A stretch of 64,000 bases of DNA, taken from the NCBI GenBank assembly GCA_027923505.1, contig BROI01000015.1, positions 248,001-312,000 of the forward strand. Reading direction: 5' to 3'. The notes beneath the pieces were generated by a model. The model saw only the letters and a list, made by a program, of their open reading frames with translations. It made no database searches and was not told where the DNA came from. The first letter of the stretch is position 1; every line of letters begins with the position of its first letter. Below, piece by piece: positions 1 through 12,259 of this stretch. The position numbers were made by a program, and so were the translations under genes. The DNA is from Mayamaea pseudoterrestris. Lineage: Eukaryota > Bacillariophyta > Bacillariophyceae > Sellaphorales > Sellaphoraceae.

Positions 1-817
1 CTCGCCACTACACGAATACGACTGCACTCTCGTCGCAAACTAGTAGTTCTATATTGTGAGCTTATCGCTACATCGCTACATCGACCACTCGGAAGATCAT
101 CCGATCAATCCGTTTCTTTCAATCACATTACATCAGTCGTAACTGGTCGTTCCATTCATACAACGCATCCACACGACGGTTGCGCACTTTCTTCATTCAC
201 ATGTAAGAAGCCCCCCCACAAAAGTACAGAACGCACCGCTTCCAGGTAGGTGTTACCGACATTGGCAGCCCAAAACTTAAGGTCGTTCAGTTCAGCTAAC
301 AAAGCTATAGTTCGGATGCTTTGCATAGAGACAACACCGGAGTAGGCAGAGTCCTTGGGCGGAGTGGTTGAATGTCCCCCAGTGATGAGTCCGGCCTTAC
401 GTTGTAGGTCGTTCTTGCAGTCAAAGACAAGATGCGCGTTGATGCGTTTCCAATCACTTTCCATGAAGGCACCAATGCCCCTGTCAATGAAAGTGTCATA
501 CTTGTGTAGCTGCTCCATCTCAGTCTTGATGGCGTCAGCCCATAGTGTGTTTCCATTAGCAGCGTCAAGGTTGCTTGCTTCCTTCCAAGTATTAGGAACT
601 TGAACGCCAAACTTATAAGGTGCTTCTTGGACATGGTTCTTCTTTGCAGCCTTGTACATGCGGTTAAACAGTTTAGTGCATCCTGCCATGTGCTTCAAGC
701 GCTTCCATCCAGCCTTGTCCAACATACCCTTGTGCTTGCTGTACTCGGCAACGGTGACAGGGTCAGACTTTACAATCAGTGCGAGTGGTTCCCAGGTCTT
801 CTTGCCATTTGCCCATT
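1..817 (-). mobile_element. CoDi-like Ty1/copia retrotransposon fragment (pol middle part)
   Basis: A minus-strand open stretch at 156-818 encodes part of a copia polyprotein: a chromodomain-like segment (KTWEPLALI), then the start of the reverse transcriptase (YDTFID, KAGLITGGH, VGNTYLEA). The family resemblance is to the CoDi elements of diatoms, where a chromo-like segment lies between integrase and reverse transcriptase. The fragment differs in sequence from the four units to its right, so it is a separate copy. It is cut off by the window edge on the left and meets the shared 3' end of unit 1 at 818. It looks broken and old. The first 155 bases show nothing I recognise and may be non-coding flank or another piece of the element. 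Confidence 0.8.
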
Positions 818-1145
818 TGACACGATGCAGTTCCAGTTCGTACGGCTGCAACGATTCCTCACCCTCTGTAGTCGGTTTCCAAGTGAGCGGGATGATCAGT
901 CCTTTACCTTGGTTTATCCTACAGGGGTCTTATCCTACAAAACGCTAGTTGATTAAGCAGTTCTCTAGAAAGTGAGTTGATTTACGATCGGTCGAGAAAG
1001 AGCGATTGATCAGATGGCTCTTTCAAGACCATTCACGATAGTGAATACTAATCTTGTTTAATCGTGCCTGCGGCTGGCACACATGCAATATTTCAATGAC
1101 GTAGTTGTGAGTAGATGTCTTTTCTGGTACCGCAACGGAGGTTCG
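818..1145 (-). repeat. Shared 3' terminal segment of the copia units (candidate 3' LTR)
   Basis: The segment between the pol stop and the outer end occurs four times: 818-1,145, 3,179-3,506, 6,498-6,827 and 8,204-8,533. Each copy begins with TGACACGATGCAG on the plus strand (…TGTCA on the element's own strand), and each is joined to a different retroelement sequence on its left. An end in CA and a common outer edge fit the 3' terminus of an LTR. The LTR's inner edge cannot be fixed because no 5' copy is present. A direct repeat TATCCTACA lies near 918-939. Confidence 0.6.
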
Positions 1146-3178
1146 AGTACTATGCTCGTGCGCCCCCGGCGACGTCTAGGTTCGCGTCAAGCGACTGGAC
1201 TAGATCGTCATTGTGACACTCCCCTTGTAGGTGTGCCAGGACAGGTGTAAGCTCAATGAGCTCCCCTGGAGTCGGCTCCCCTTGAGGCAGTGACGGGTCC
1301 ATAAGGTAGAATTCGAGTTCTCCAGGATCCAAGGTTTCGCCACGCCAGAACAGTAATGGTTTGAGTAGGGGCCATGCGTCGATGTAGGGTAGGTATTTGG
1401 TAAGCGCGTCGGAAGCGTTTTCCTTGCCAGCAATCTTGACGAACTTGATAATTCCGGCTGCTACACACCACCGGATACGGTGATATGCGAGGGCATTGTG
1501 GCGCTTGGTGAGTGTGGATGTAGGCACTGTACACTGCGTGATGACTGATTGGTTATCACCGAGTAGCCATGAAGAGGACTCGATGGGAACACCCATTGCC
1601 ATGAGTGACGCGCGTATGCCTAGGATATGGTCGGTTGCAACGCGTCCGCTCATGAGTTCAGAGCCAAAGGTCGCGTGTTCGACGGTATCTTGAAGTTTGG
1701 CAAACCACTTGAACGGAGTCTGCTGAATGAAGTGAAGGATTCCAGTGCATGCTTTGCCGGTGACTTTGCAATGCATCAGGTTGGCATCTTTGAGGGTAGT
1801 AAGGCGAACTGTCTTGCCCTTTGGTTTCGGCCAGAGTGAAAGGACCTCTTCCTTGGGGTTGTCGTAGACGGTTTGTTGCCAGTCATAGGTTGGTGAGTCG
1901 CCGAAGATGATTTCGTTCTGCGGCCACTGGGTGCGAAAGCGGATGGCTGCCTCGGGAAACTTGCGAAGGTAGCCGCATACACGCTTTACTCGGTCGAGGT
2001 GTCCAATGCGAGGCTGTCCGCGGAAGCGTGACAGGCAGGCGGTGGCACTGCAGATATCGAATCGGCCAAGGGTGATCGCCCACTGAAGGGCTCCGACAAA
2101 CGATTGGTAGATCTTAATGTCCGACTCCCCTAAAAGAGACGTCTGGTCGAGTTCCGGGTGGTCATGAGAGTCGAGTGGAGAGCTGTACTTTGGTGGTGGT
2201 CCGTTGAATGTACGCTCGTAGTTGGCTAGAAGCTTGGTGATGTAGGTCTTGGTGCCCCAGAATAGTGTTCCGTCAGGGTCGCGTCCGAAGTCACTGCCTA
2301 GATGGTACTCTGGGCATCCAACGCCCTTGAGCTTGAACTTGTACTTGTTGCGAAGAAGTCGTAGAATGCGCCCGGGTCAATCATGATTGCCATAAGGTCA
2401 TCGACGTAAGTGCAAATGTATTCGTAACAATGGCCAGCATCGCGAATCCAAACGTCTGGATCGGCGTACAAGGCTTTGAAGCCTTCCGCTTGAAGCGCGT
2501 CCGCGAGCCGCTCCTGGAATTGTGCTCCACTTGTGCATAGGCCATAAAGTGCTTTGTAGATAATGAGTGTGTGGCCTTCCAAGTTGCCGAACTCAGGCCA
2601 GCGATGAAGTAAATCTTTTCTTTGGTTTTGGCTTCGAGGTAAGCATTTCCGATGTCGCCTACCATGGGGGTGAGTCCATTCAACTCCCCTATCGCCAGCG
2701 CTAGGCGCAGCGATTCGAGTGAAACGACGCTCGAGTATGAGTCGTCGACAGGATCAGTAAGGTGTCCACCAGCAACCATCCGAGCCTTGTGACGAAAGTC
2801 TTGCTTGCAGTCGTAGACCCAGATAGTGCGAATCTTTTGATAGCCTTCGGGAGGCGCGGCATTCAATCCGAGATCAATGAAGGTGTCGTATTCGAACAGG
2901 CTTGACAGCTCTACCTTCTCCGCGTTGGTCCATTTGGTATGCCAGAGTTCTTCTTGAAACTTTCGAGCTTCCTTTGGATCGCGTGGTACCTTGACGCCGA
3001 ACTTATGTCAAATGCTGCGTCGTTGCTTGGCTTGGTTTACGGTTTGACGGGCGATACGTGCGCGTCGGGCTGCGTCGCGTAGGAACTTCCAGCATTTCTT
3101 ATTGAGTAGTCCGTTTGCCTCGGCGTAGCGAGCGCAGGAAATGATGTCGTCGCGTGCTAAAGCGTTCAATGGCTCCCA
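818..3178 (-). mobile_element. CoDi-like copia retrotransposon, unit 1 of four (3' part)
   Basis: On the minus strand this unit carries reverse transcriptase (YVDDLM motif near 2,400) and a copia-type RNase H (DNQSV near 1,550), ending with a stop at 1,150, followed by about 330 bp of non-coding sequence ending in TGTCA at 818. The inner end stops abruptly in the chromo-like segment at 3,178, where unit 2 begins. As far as I compared, the whole unit is repeated without difference 2,361 bp further on in unit 2, so the duplication is very recent or partly an assembly product. It has several breaks and is not an intact element. No matching 5' LTR is visible. Confidence 0.88.
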
Positions 3179-6100
3179 TGACACGATGCAGTTCCAGTTC
3201 GTACGGCTGCAACGATTCCTCACCCTCTGTAGTCGGTTTCCAAGTGAGCGGGATGATCAGTCCTTTACCTTGGTTTATCCTACAGGGGTCTTATCCTACA
3301 AAACGCTAGTTGATTAAGCAGTTCTCTAGAAAGTGAGTTGATTTACGATCGGTCGAGAAAGAGCGATTGATCAGATGGCTCTTTCAAGACCATTCACGAT
3401 AGTGAATACTAATCTTGTTTAATCGTGCCTGCGGCTGGCACACATGCAATATTTCAATGACGTAGTTGTGAGTAGATGTCTTTTCTGGTACCGCAACGGA
3501 GGTTCGAGTACTATGCTCGTGCGCCCCCGGCGACGTCTAGGTTCGCGTCAAGCGACTGGACTAGATCGTCATTGTGACACTCCCCTTGTAGGTGTGCCAG
3601 GACAGGTGTAAGCTCAATGAGCTCCCCTGGAGTCGGCTCCCCTTGAGGCAGTGACGGGTCCATAAGGTAGAATTCGAGTTCTCCAGGATCCAAGGTTTCG
3701 CCACGCCAGAACAGTAATGGTTTGAGTAGGGGCCATGCGTCGATGTAGGGTAGGTATTTGGTAAGCGCGTCGGAAGCGTTTTCCTTGCCAGCAATCTTGA
3801 CGAACTTGATAATTCCGGCTGCTACACACCACCGGATACGGTGATATGCGAGGGCATTGTGGCGCTTGGTGAGTGTGGATGTAGGCACTGTACACTGCGT
3901 GATGACTGATTGGTTATCACCGAGTAGCCATGAAGAGGACTCGATGGGAACACCCATTGCCATGAGTGACGCGCGTATGCCTAGGATATGGTCGGTTGCA
4001 ACGCGTCCGCTCATGAGTTCAGAGCCAAAGGTCGCGTGTTCGACGGTATCTTGAAGTTTGGCAAACCACTTGAACGGAGTCTGCTGAATGAAGTGAAGGA
4101 TTCCAGTGCATGCTTTGCCGGTGACTTTGCAATGCATCAGGTTGGCATCTTTGAGGGTAGTAAGGCGAACTGTCTTGCCCTTTGGTTTCGGCCAGAGTGA
4201 AAGGACCTCTTCCTTGGGGTTGTCGTAGACGGTTTGTTGCCAGTCATAGGTTGGTGAGTCGCCGAAGATGATTTCGTTCTGCGGCCACTGGGTGCGAAAG
4301 CGGATGGCTGCCTCGGGAAACTTGCGAAGGTAGCCGCATACACGCTTTACTCGGTCGAGGTGTCCAATGCGAGGCTGTCCGCGGAAGCGTGACAGGCAGG
4401 CGGTGGCACTGCAGATATCGAATCGGCCAAGGGTGATCGCCCACTGAAGGGCTCCGACAAACGATTGGTAGATCTTAATGTCCGACTCCCCTAAAAGAGA
4501 CGTCTGGTCGAGTTCCGGGTGGTCATGAGAGTCGAGTGGAGAGCTGTACTTTGGTGGTGGTCCGTTGAATGTACGCTCGTAGTTGGCTAGAAGCTTGGTG
4601 ATGTAGGTCTTGGTGCCCCAGAATAGTGTTCCGTCAGGGTCGCGTCCGAAGTCACTGCCTAGATGGTACTCTGGGCATCCAACGCCCTTGAGCTTGAACT
4701 TGTACTTGTTGCGAAGAAGTCGTAGAATGCGCCCGGGTCAATCATGATTGCCATAAGGTCATCGACGTAAGTGCAAATGTATTCGTAACAATGGCCAGCA
4801 TCGCGAATCCAAACGTCTGGATCGGCGTACAAGGCTTTGAAGCCTTCCGCTTGAAGCGCGTCCGCGAGCCGCTCCTGGAATTGTGCTCCACTTGTGCATA
4901 GGCCATAAAGTGCTTTGTAGATAATGAGTGTGTGGCCTTCCAAGTTGCCGAACTCAGGCCAGCGATGAAGTAAATCTTTTCTTTGGTTTTGGCTTCGAGG
5001 TAAGCATTTCCGATGTCGCCTACCATGGGGGTGAGTCCATTCAACTCCCCTATCGCCAGCGCTAGGCGCAGCGATTCGAGTGAAACGACGCTCGAGTATG
5101 AGTCGTCGACAGGATCAGTAAGGTGTCCACCAGCAACCATCCGAGCCTTGTGACGAAAGTCTTGCTTGCAGTCGTAGACCCAGATAGTGCGAATCTTTTG
5201 ATAGCCTTCGGGAGGCGCGGCATTCAATCCGAGATCAATGAAGGTGTCGTATTCGAACAGGCTTGACAGCTCTACCTTCTCCGCGTTGGTCCATTTGGTA
5301 TGCCAGAGTTCTTCTTGAAACTTTCGAGCTTCCTTTGGATCGCGTGGTACCTTGACGCCGAACTTATGTCAAATGCTGCGTCGTTGCTTGGCTTGGTTTA
5401 CGGTTTGACGGGCGATACGTGCGCGTCGGGCTGCGTCGCGTAGGAACTTCCAGCATTTCTTATTGAGTAGTCCGTTTGCCTCGGCGTAGCGAGCGCAGGA
5501 AATGATGTCGTCGCGTGCTAAAGCGTTCAATGGCTCCCAAGTCATTGAGTTGTCTTCCCACACGACTTTGATGTTGTACATGGAGCCTTCCATCCGCCGG
5601 ATTGCTTTGTGAGTGGCCCTTCGTGCGATAGGATTGCTTTTAAACGTCCAGTTGTGTTCAGGATCGTTTACCTTTGCTGTTTGGTCTCCTACCAGAGTCG
5701 CATGAATTGATACAGTTCGTTTTCGCCATTTTGAGTAGGAACTTGATGTTATGATGGTTGCCGCGTCCATGGTTTCGAAGCCAGGAACTATTTCGCTCGC
5801 TGGCTCCCCATCCCGAGTTGCCAAGTAAACGTTGATTGACAAGTTCTTCAGGCAGAGCAGTAGTAAATCTGATTGGTCCGTTGATGCGCTTGAGGACGGT
5901 GGTGCCGCTGGTAGACTGCTTCGATTTAATGGTTCATTCCAGAACTCGGGTCCATCGCCGGCTTTTGGGAACTTCATCAGTGGGTAGCCCTCTTCGGGAG
6001 CTTGGTGCGAAAGTTGAAGTCTCTGACTTCTACGAACATGTCGCTTTCGAGTATGACTTGTGGTAAATCAAGAGGATGTTTGATTAAGATCGCCTCACTA

Positions 6101-6497
6101 GCCGCTATAATGCCGGGCTTACAACTTGATGTGTTTCGTCCAAGACCCAGTACGTTAGAGCATCACCGACGTTATCAGCTACCCCGACGAAACGTCCAGC
6201 GCGCTCATTGGTTTGGTTGAGCGATGTAGAGTTTGCGCTGTATCGAACGGGCTGCCACCAGTGGTAGTTGAGGTAGGCAGAGATATCGGGTACTTCATTG
6301 TATACCTTTTGATATGGGGTCATGCCACCGAGACGTGACTGGGACATGAGGGCGAGTAGAGCTACGATGTGTAGAGTGCATAGCAGCCAGGTTGGTGCAG
6401 GCGATCCGGTTCGATCCATGTTGACATTGACAGTGCGCTCGACGTCGCCGATAACGCGTTCCGCTGGATTCTGCTGTTGGTTTTCCGGTTCGCTGAC
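3179..6497 (-). mobile_element. CoDi-like copia retrotransposon, unit 2 of four (integrase end to 3' end)
   Basis: This repeats unit 1 and continues past it through the chromo-like segment (VVWEDNSMTWEPL near 5,560) into the C-terminal part of the integrase (TPYQKVYNEVPDIS and a GRFVGVADNVGDALTYW motif, 6,100-6,350). The integrase motifs are those of the CoDi branch of copia elements. The unit ends inside the integrase at 6,497, where unit 3 starts. It has several breaks. Its 3' end is the same sequence, starting at the same base, as in the other units. Confidence 0.87.
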
Positions 6498-8203
6498 TGA
6501 CACGATGCAGTTCCAGTTCGTACGGCTGCAACGATTCCTCACCCTCTGTAGTCGGTTTCCAAGTGAGCGGGATGATCAGTCCTTTACCTTGGTTTATCCT
6601 ACAGGGGTCTTATCCTACAAAACGCTAGTTGATTAAGCAGTTCTCTAGAAAGTGAGTTGATTTACGATCGGTCGAGAAAGAGCGATTGATCAGATGGCTC
6701 TTTCAAGACCATTCACGATAGTGAATACTAATCTTGTTTAATCGCTGCCTGGTGGCTGGCACACATGCAATATTTCAATGACGTAGTTGTGAGTAGATGT
6801 CTTTTCTGGTACCGCAACGGAGGTTCGAGTACTATGCTCGTGCGCCCCCGGCGACGTCTAGGTTCGCGTCAAGCGACTGGACTAGATCGTCATTGTGACA
6901 CTCCCCTTGTAGGTGTGCCAGGACAGGTGTAAGCTCAATGAGCTCCCCTGGAGTCGGCTCCCCTTGAGGCAGTGACGGGTCCATAAGGTAGAATTCGAGT
7001 TCTCCAGGATCCAAGGTTTCGCCACGCCAGAACAGTAATGGTTTGAGTAGGGGCCATGCGTCGATGTAGGGTAGGTATTTGCGGCAAGCTCCTTGCCAGC
7101 AATCTTGACGAACTTGATAATTCCGGCTGCTACACACCACCGGATACGGTGATATGCGAGGGCATTGTGGCACTTGGTGAGTGTGGATGTAGGCACTGTA
7201 CACTGCATGATGACTGATTGGTTATCACCGAGTAGCCATGAAGAGGACTCGATGGGAACACCCATTGCCATGAGTGACGCGCGTATGCCTAGGATATGGT
7301 CGGTTGCAACGCGTCCGCTCATGAGTTCAGAGCCAAAGGTCGCGTGTTCGACGGTATCTTGAAGTTTGGCAAACCACTTGAACGGAGTCTGCTGAATGAA
7401 GTGAAGGATTCCAGTGCATGCTTTGCCGGTGACTTTGCAATGCATCAGGTTGGCATCTTTGAGGGTAGTAAGGCGAACTGTCTTGCCCTTTGGTTTCGGC
7501 CAGAGTGAAAGGACCTCTTCCTTTGGGGTGTCGTGACGGTTTGTTGCCAGTCATAGGTTGGTGAGTCGCAAGATGATTTCGTTCTGCGGCCACTGGGTGC
7601 GAAAGCGGATGGCTGCCTCGGAAACTGCGAGGTCGCCGCATACACGCTTTACTCGGTCGAGGTGTCCAATGCGAGGCTGTCCGCGGAAGCGTGACAGGCA
7701 GGCGGTGGCACTGCAGATATCGAATCGGCCAAGGGTGATCGCCCACTGAAGGGCTCCGACAAACGATTGGTAGATCTTGATGTCTGACTCCCCTAAAAGA
7801 GACGTCTGGTCGAGTTCCGGGTGGTCATGAGAGTCGAGTGGAGAGCTGTACTTTGGTGGTGGTCCATTGAATGTACGCTCAGCTGGCTAGAAGCTTGGTG
7901 ATGTAGGTCTTGGTGCCCCAGAATAGTGTTCCGTCAGGGGTCGTCCGTTCGACGCCTAGATAGTACTCTGGGCATCCGACGCCCTTGAGCTTGAACTTGT
8001 ACTTGTTGCGAAGAATGTCGTAGAATGCGCCCGGGTCAATCATGATTGCCATAAGGTCGTCGACGTAAGTGCAAATGTATTTGTAACAATGGCCAGCATC
8101 GCGAATCCAAACGTCTGGATCGGCGTACGGAGGCTTTGAAGCTCCGACAGCGTCCTGAAGCCGCGCGTGGAAGCATGCGCCGCTTGTGCGTAGGCCGTAG
8201 AGT
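6498..8203 (-). mobile_element. CoDi-like copia retrotransposon, unit 3 of four (reverse transcriptase to 3' end)
   Basis: This is the shortest unit, holding the 3' half of pol (reverse transcriptase core, RNase H) and the shared 3' non-coding end. Units 3 and 4 are nearly identical to each other and differ from units 1 and 2 by scattered changes, so there are two sub-lineages, one per pair. The inner end stops within the reverse transcriptase at 8,203, where unit 4 starts. It has several breaks. Confidence 0.87.
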
Positions 8204-11200
8204 TGACACGATGCAGTTCCAGTTCGTACGGCTGCAACGATTCCTCACCCTCTGTAGTCGGTTTCCAAGTGAGCGGGATGATCAGTCCTTTACCTTGGTT
8301 TATCCTACAGGGGTCTTATCCTACAAAACGCTAGTTGATTAAGCAGTTCTCTAGAAAGTGAGTTGATTTACGATCGGTCGAGAAAGAGCGATTGATCAGA
8401 TGGCTCTTTCAAGACCATTCACGATAGTGAATACTAATCTTGTTTAATCGCTGCCTGGTGGCTGGCACACATGCAATATTTCAATGACGTAGTTGTGAGT
8501 AGATGTCTTTTCTGGTACCGCAACGGAGGTTCGAGTACTATGCTCGTGCGCCCCCGGCGACGTCTAGGTTCGCGTCAAGCGACTGGACTAGATCGTCATT
8601 GTGACACTCCCCTTGTAGGTGTGCCAGGACAGGTGTAAGCTCAATGAGCTCCCCTGGAGTCGGCTCCCCTTGAGGCAGTGACGGGTCCATAAGGTAGAAT
8701 TCGAGTTCTCCAGGATCCAAGGTTTCGCCACGCCAGAACAGTAATGGTTTGAGTAGGGGCCATGCGTCGATGTAGGGTAGGTATTTGCGGCAAGCTCCTT
8801 GCCAGCAATCTTGACGAACTTGATAATTCCGGCTGCTACACACCACCGGATACGGTGATATGCGAGGGCATTGTGGCACTTGGTGAGTGTGGATGTAGGC
8901 ACTGTACACTGCATGATGACTGATTGGTTATCACCGAGTAGCCATGAAGAGGACTCGATGGGAACACCCATTGCCATGAGTGACGCGCGTATGCCTAGGA
9001 TATGGTCGGTTGCAACGCGTCCGCTCATGAGTTCAGAGCCAAAGGTCGCGTGTTCGACGGTATCTTGAAGTTTGGCAAACCACTTGAACGGAGTCTGCTG
9101 AATGAAGTGAAGGATTCCAGTGCATGCTTTGCCGGTGACTTTGCAATGCATCAGGTTGGCATCTTTGAGGGTAGTAAGGCGAACTGTCTTGCCCTTTGGT
9201 TTCGGCCAGAGTGAAAGGACCTCTTCCTTTGGGGTGTCGTGACGGTTTGTTGCCAGTCATAGGTTGGTGAGTCGCAAGATGATTTCGTTCTGCGGCCACT
9301 GGGTGCGAAAGCGGATGGCTGCCTCGGAAACTGCGAGGTCGCCGCATACACGCTTTACTCGGTCGAGGTGTCCAATGCGAGGCTGTCCGCGGAAGCGTGA
9401 CAGGCAGGCGGTGGCACTGCAGATATCGAATCGGCCAAGGGTGATCGCCCACTGAAGGGCTCCGACAAACGATTGGTAGATCTTGATGTCTGACTCCCCT
9501 AAAAGAGACGTCTGGTCGAGTTCCGGGTGGTCATGAGAGTCGAGTGGAGAGCTGTACTTTGGTGGTGGTCCATTGAATGTACGCTCAGCTGGCTAGAAGC
9601 TTGGTGATGTAGGTCTTGGTGCCCCAGAATAGTGTTCCGTCAGGGGTCGTCCGTTCGCCGCCTAGATAGTACTCTGGGCATCCGACGCCCTTTAGCTTGA
9701 ACTTGTACTTGTTGCGAAGAATGTCGTAGAATGCGCCCGGGTCAATCATAATTGCCATAAGGTCGTCGACGTAAGTGCAAATGTATTTGTAACAATGGCC
9801 AGCATCGCGAATCCAAACGTCTGGATCGGCGACGGAGGCTTTGAAGCTCCGACAGCGTCCTGAAGCCGCGCGTGGAAGCATGCGCCGCTTGTGCGTAGGC
9901 CGTAGAGTGCTTTGTAGATGATGAGTGTGTGGCCTTCCATGTCGCCGAACTCAGGTCCAGCGATGAAGTAAATCTTTTCTTTGGTTTTGGCTTCGAGGCG
10001 CATTTCCGATGTCGCCTACCATGGGAGTGAGTCCATTCAACTCCCTCGCCGCGCTGCAGCGATTCGAGTGAAACGACGCCGAGTATGAGTCGTCGACAGG
10101 ATCAGTAAGGTGTCCACCAGCAACCATCCGAGCCTTGTGACGAGTGTCTTGCTTGCAGTCGTAGACCCAGATAGTGCGAATCTTTTGATAGCCTTCGGGA
10201 GGCGCGGCATTCAATCCGAGATCAATGAAGGTGTCGTATTCGAACAGGCTTGACAGCTCTACCTTCTCCGCGTTGGTCCATTTGGTATGCCGGAGTTCTT
10301 CTTGGAACTTTCGAGCTTCCTTTTGATCCGCGTGGTACCTTGACGCCGAACTTGTGTCGGTTGCTGCGTCGGTTTGGCTTGGCTTACGGTTGACGGGCGT
10401 ATACGTGCGCAAGGCCGGGCTGCGTCGCGTAGGAACTTCCAGCCTTTCTTGTTGAGTAGTCCGTTCGCCTCGGGCGAGCGAAGCGCAGGAAATGATGTCG
10501 TCGCGCTAAAGCGTTCATGGTCCCAAGTCGTTGAGTTGTCTTCCCACACGACTTTGATGTTATACATGGAGCCTTTCCATCCGTCGGATTGCTTTGTGAG
10601 TGGCCCTTCGCGATAGGATTGCTTTAAACGTCCAGTTGTGTTCAGGATCGTTACCTTTGCTGCTTGGTCCTTTTTGAACAATTCGCAGAGTCGGATGTAA
10701 TCGATGACTTCTTCAGCTTCGTTTTCGCCGATTTTGAGTAGGGGGAACTTGATGTTATGATGGTTGGCTGCGTCCATGGTTTCGAGCTTGATCGATTTCC
10801 GGCTCGCATGGCTCCCCATCCTGAGTATGCCAAGTAAATGTTTGATTGACAAGTTTCAGGTGAGAATGCAGAGTAAATCGATTGGTTCACGTGGATGCGC
10901 TTGAGGCGGGCTGATGGCGCCGCTGTAGGGACTGCTTCCGATGAATGGTTCATCTCAGTGAACTCGGTCGTTGGGTTCAGTAGAACGGTTCATCAGTGGC
11001 CCCTCTTCTTCGGAGCTTTGGGTGCCGAGTTGGAAGCTCTCTTGAGTCCACCTTCGGTGTATACGAACATGTCGCCTTCGGGAAGCTCGACTTGTGGTAA
11101 ATCTAAGACGGATGTTTGATTAAGATCGTCTCGACAGCCGTTGTTCGGGCGACAACTTGATGTGTTTCCCTCCACACCCAGGATAGAGCATCACCAACGT

Positions 11201-12150
11201 TATCAGCTACCCCGACAGAAACGTCCAGCGGTCATTGGTTTGTGTTTGGCGATGTCGGCGTTTGCATCGAACGGGCGTTACCAGTGGTAGTTGAGGTAGG
11301 CAGAGATATCGGGTACTTCATTGTATACCTTTTGATATGGGGTCATGCCACCGAGACGTGACTGGGACATAGGGCTAGTAGAGCTACGGTGTGTAGAGTG
11401 CATAGCAGCCAGGTTGGTGCAGGCGATCTGGTTCGATCCATGTTGACATTGACAGTGCGCCGACGTCGCCGATCAACGCGGCGTCTGATTCTGCTTTGGT
11501 TTCGGTTGCGCTGACCCAGTGCTTATGGATCATAAACTGGCGTTCGATTTCAATCGCTCGCTGTTTTTCTTCCTTGGGCTGGCCTGATATTAGACCGAGT
11601 GGAGCAACCGCACGTTGATAAACTGCATGAGCGTCGACGGAACTTGTCCTTGTTCGCCACGGTAGACGCTAATCAATCGGCTCTGCATGCAAACGTATAG
11701 TTGCGCTGTTTGGCATCCGGCATGTCCAGGAATACCATCGTTGAGTGCGGGTGTGTCGGAGAATAGTGTGTCCATTGACTTCTTTTTCAGGTAGTCGACA
11801 ACATTCGCACCCGGGAAACGAAGTACGCAAATGGCGTCGAGGAAAACGTTGCTCGTGCGATAGAATTGGGTAGTGTTCTTGAGAGTCTCTTTGATCGATT
11901 GGTGGTGAACCAGTTGGGGACGAAGCATTTGTAAAATCTGGTCGCCAGAGGAACCACAGTCGGTGCCGGTCGGCCGGCTGGTCCAGAATATGGATTGCCT
12001 CCGGCTTCACAATTGCGGCATTGACCTGAAGCCATCACGGATCGTACATTTTCGGCAGTGTCTTCGTATTCGAACGTTGCGTCGTTGGGATTCGGAGCAT
12101 GGCTTGATTCGGATGTCGATATGGTTCCGCGTGCAAGTAGTGAGGGTAGT
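8204..12150 (-). mobile_element. CoDi-like copia retrotransposon, unit 4 of four (longest)
   Basis: The longest unit runs on the minus strand from integrase (about 11,900-10,950; PDIS motif region near 11,300) through the chromo-like segment (VVWEDNSTTWD near 10,540) and reverse transcriptase to RNase H and the shared 3' end. It is more decayed than units 1 and 2, with many breaks. The right edge is uncertain. Retroelement-like sequence fades between 12,040 and 12,250, just before the ABCF1-like gene. I see no 5' LTR, no primer-binding site and no target duplication there, so the element is not complete. Confidence 0.82.
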
Positions 12151-12259
12151 GAAATGTCATCCTGTTGTGGGTTCGTGTTGTAAGAAGCGTCATCGGGTAC
12201 AATGTGTTAAGCCGCGTAAAGAAGCTGTATATTCCATACATTTCGTTCGTCATACTCAC

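Noticed and set aside
1150-10852. Several 150-210-aa open frames that could be taken as host genes
   Set aside because: All match copia integrase, reverse transcriptase or RNase H segments of broken elements, repeated up to four times.
818-12150. Simple nested insertion of one copia element into another
   Set aside because: Nested insertion predicts the remaining halves of the interrupted elements on the right side, and host sequence (ABCF1-like gene) lies there instead.
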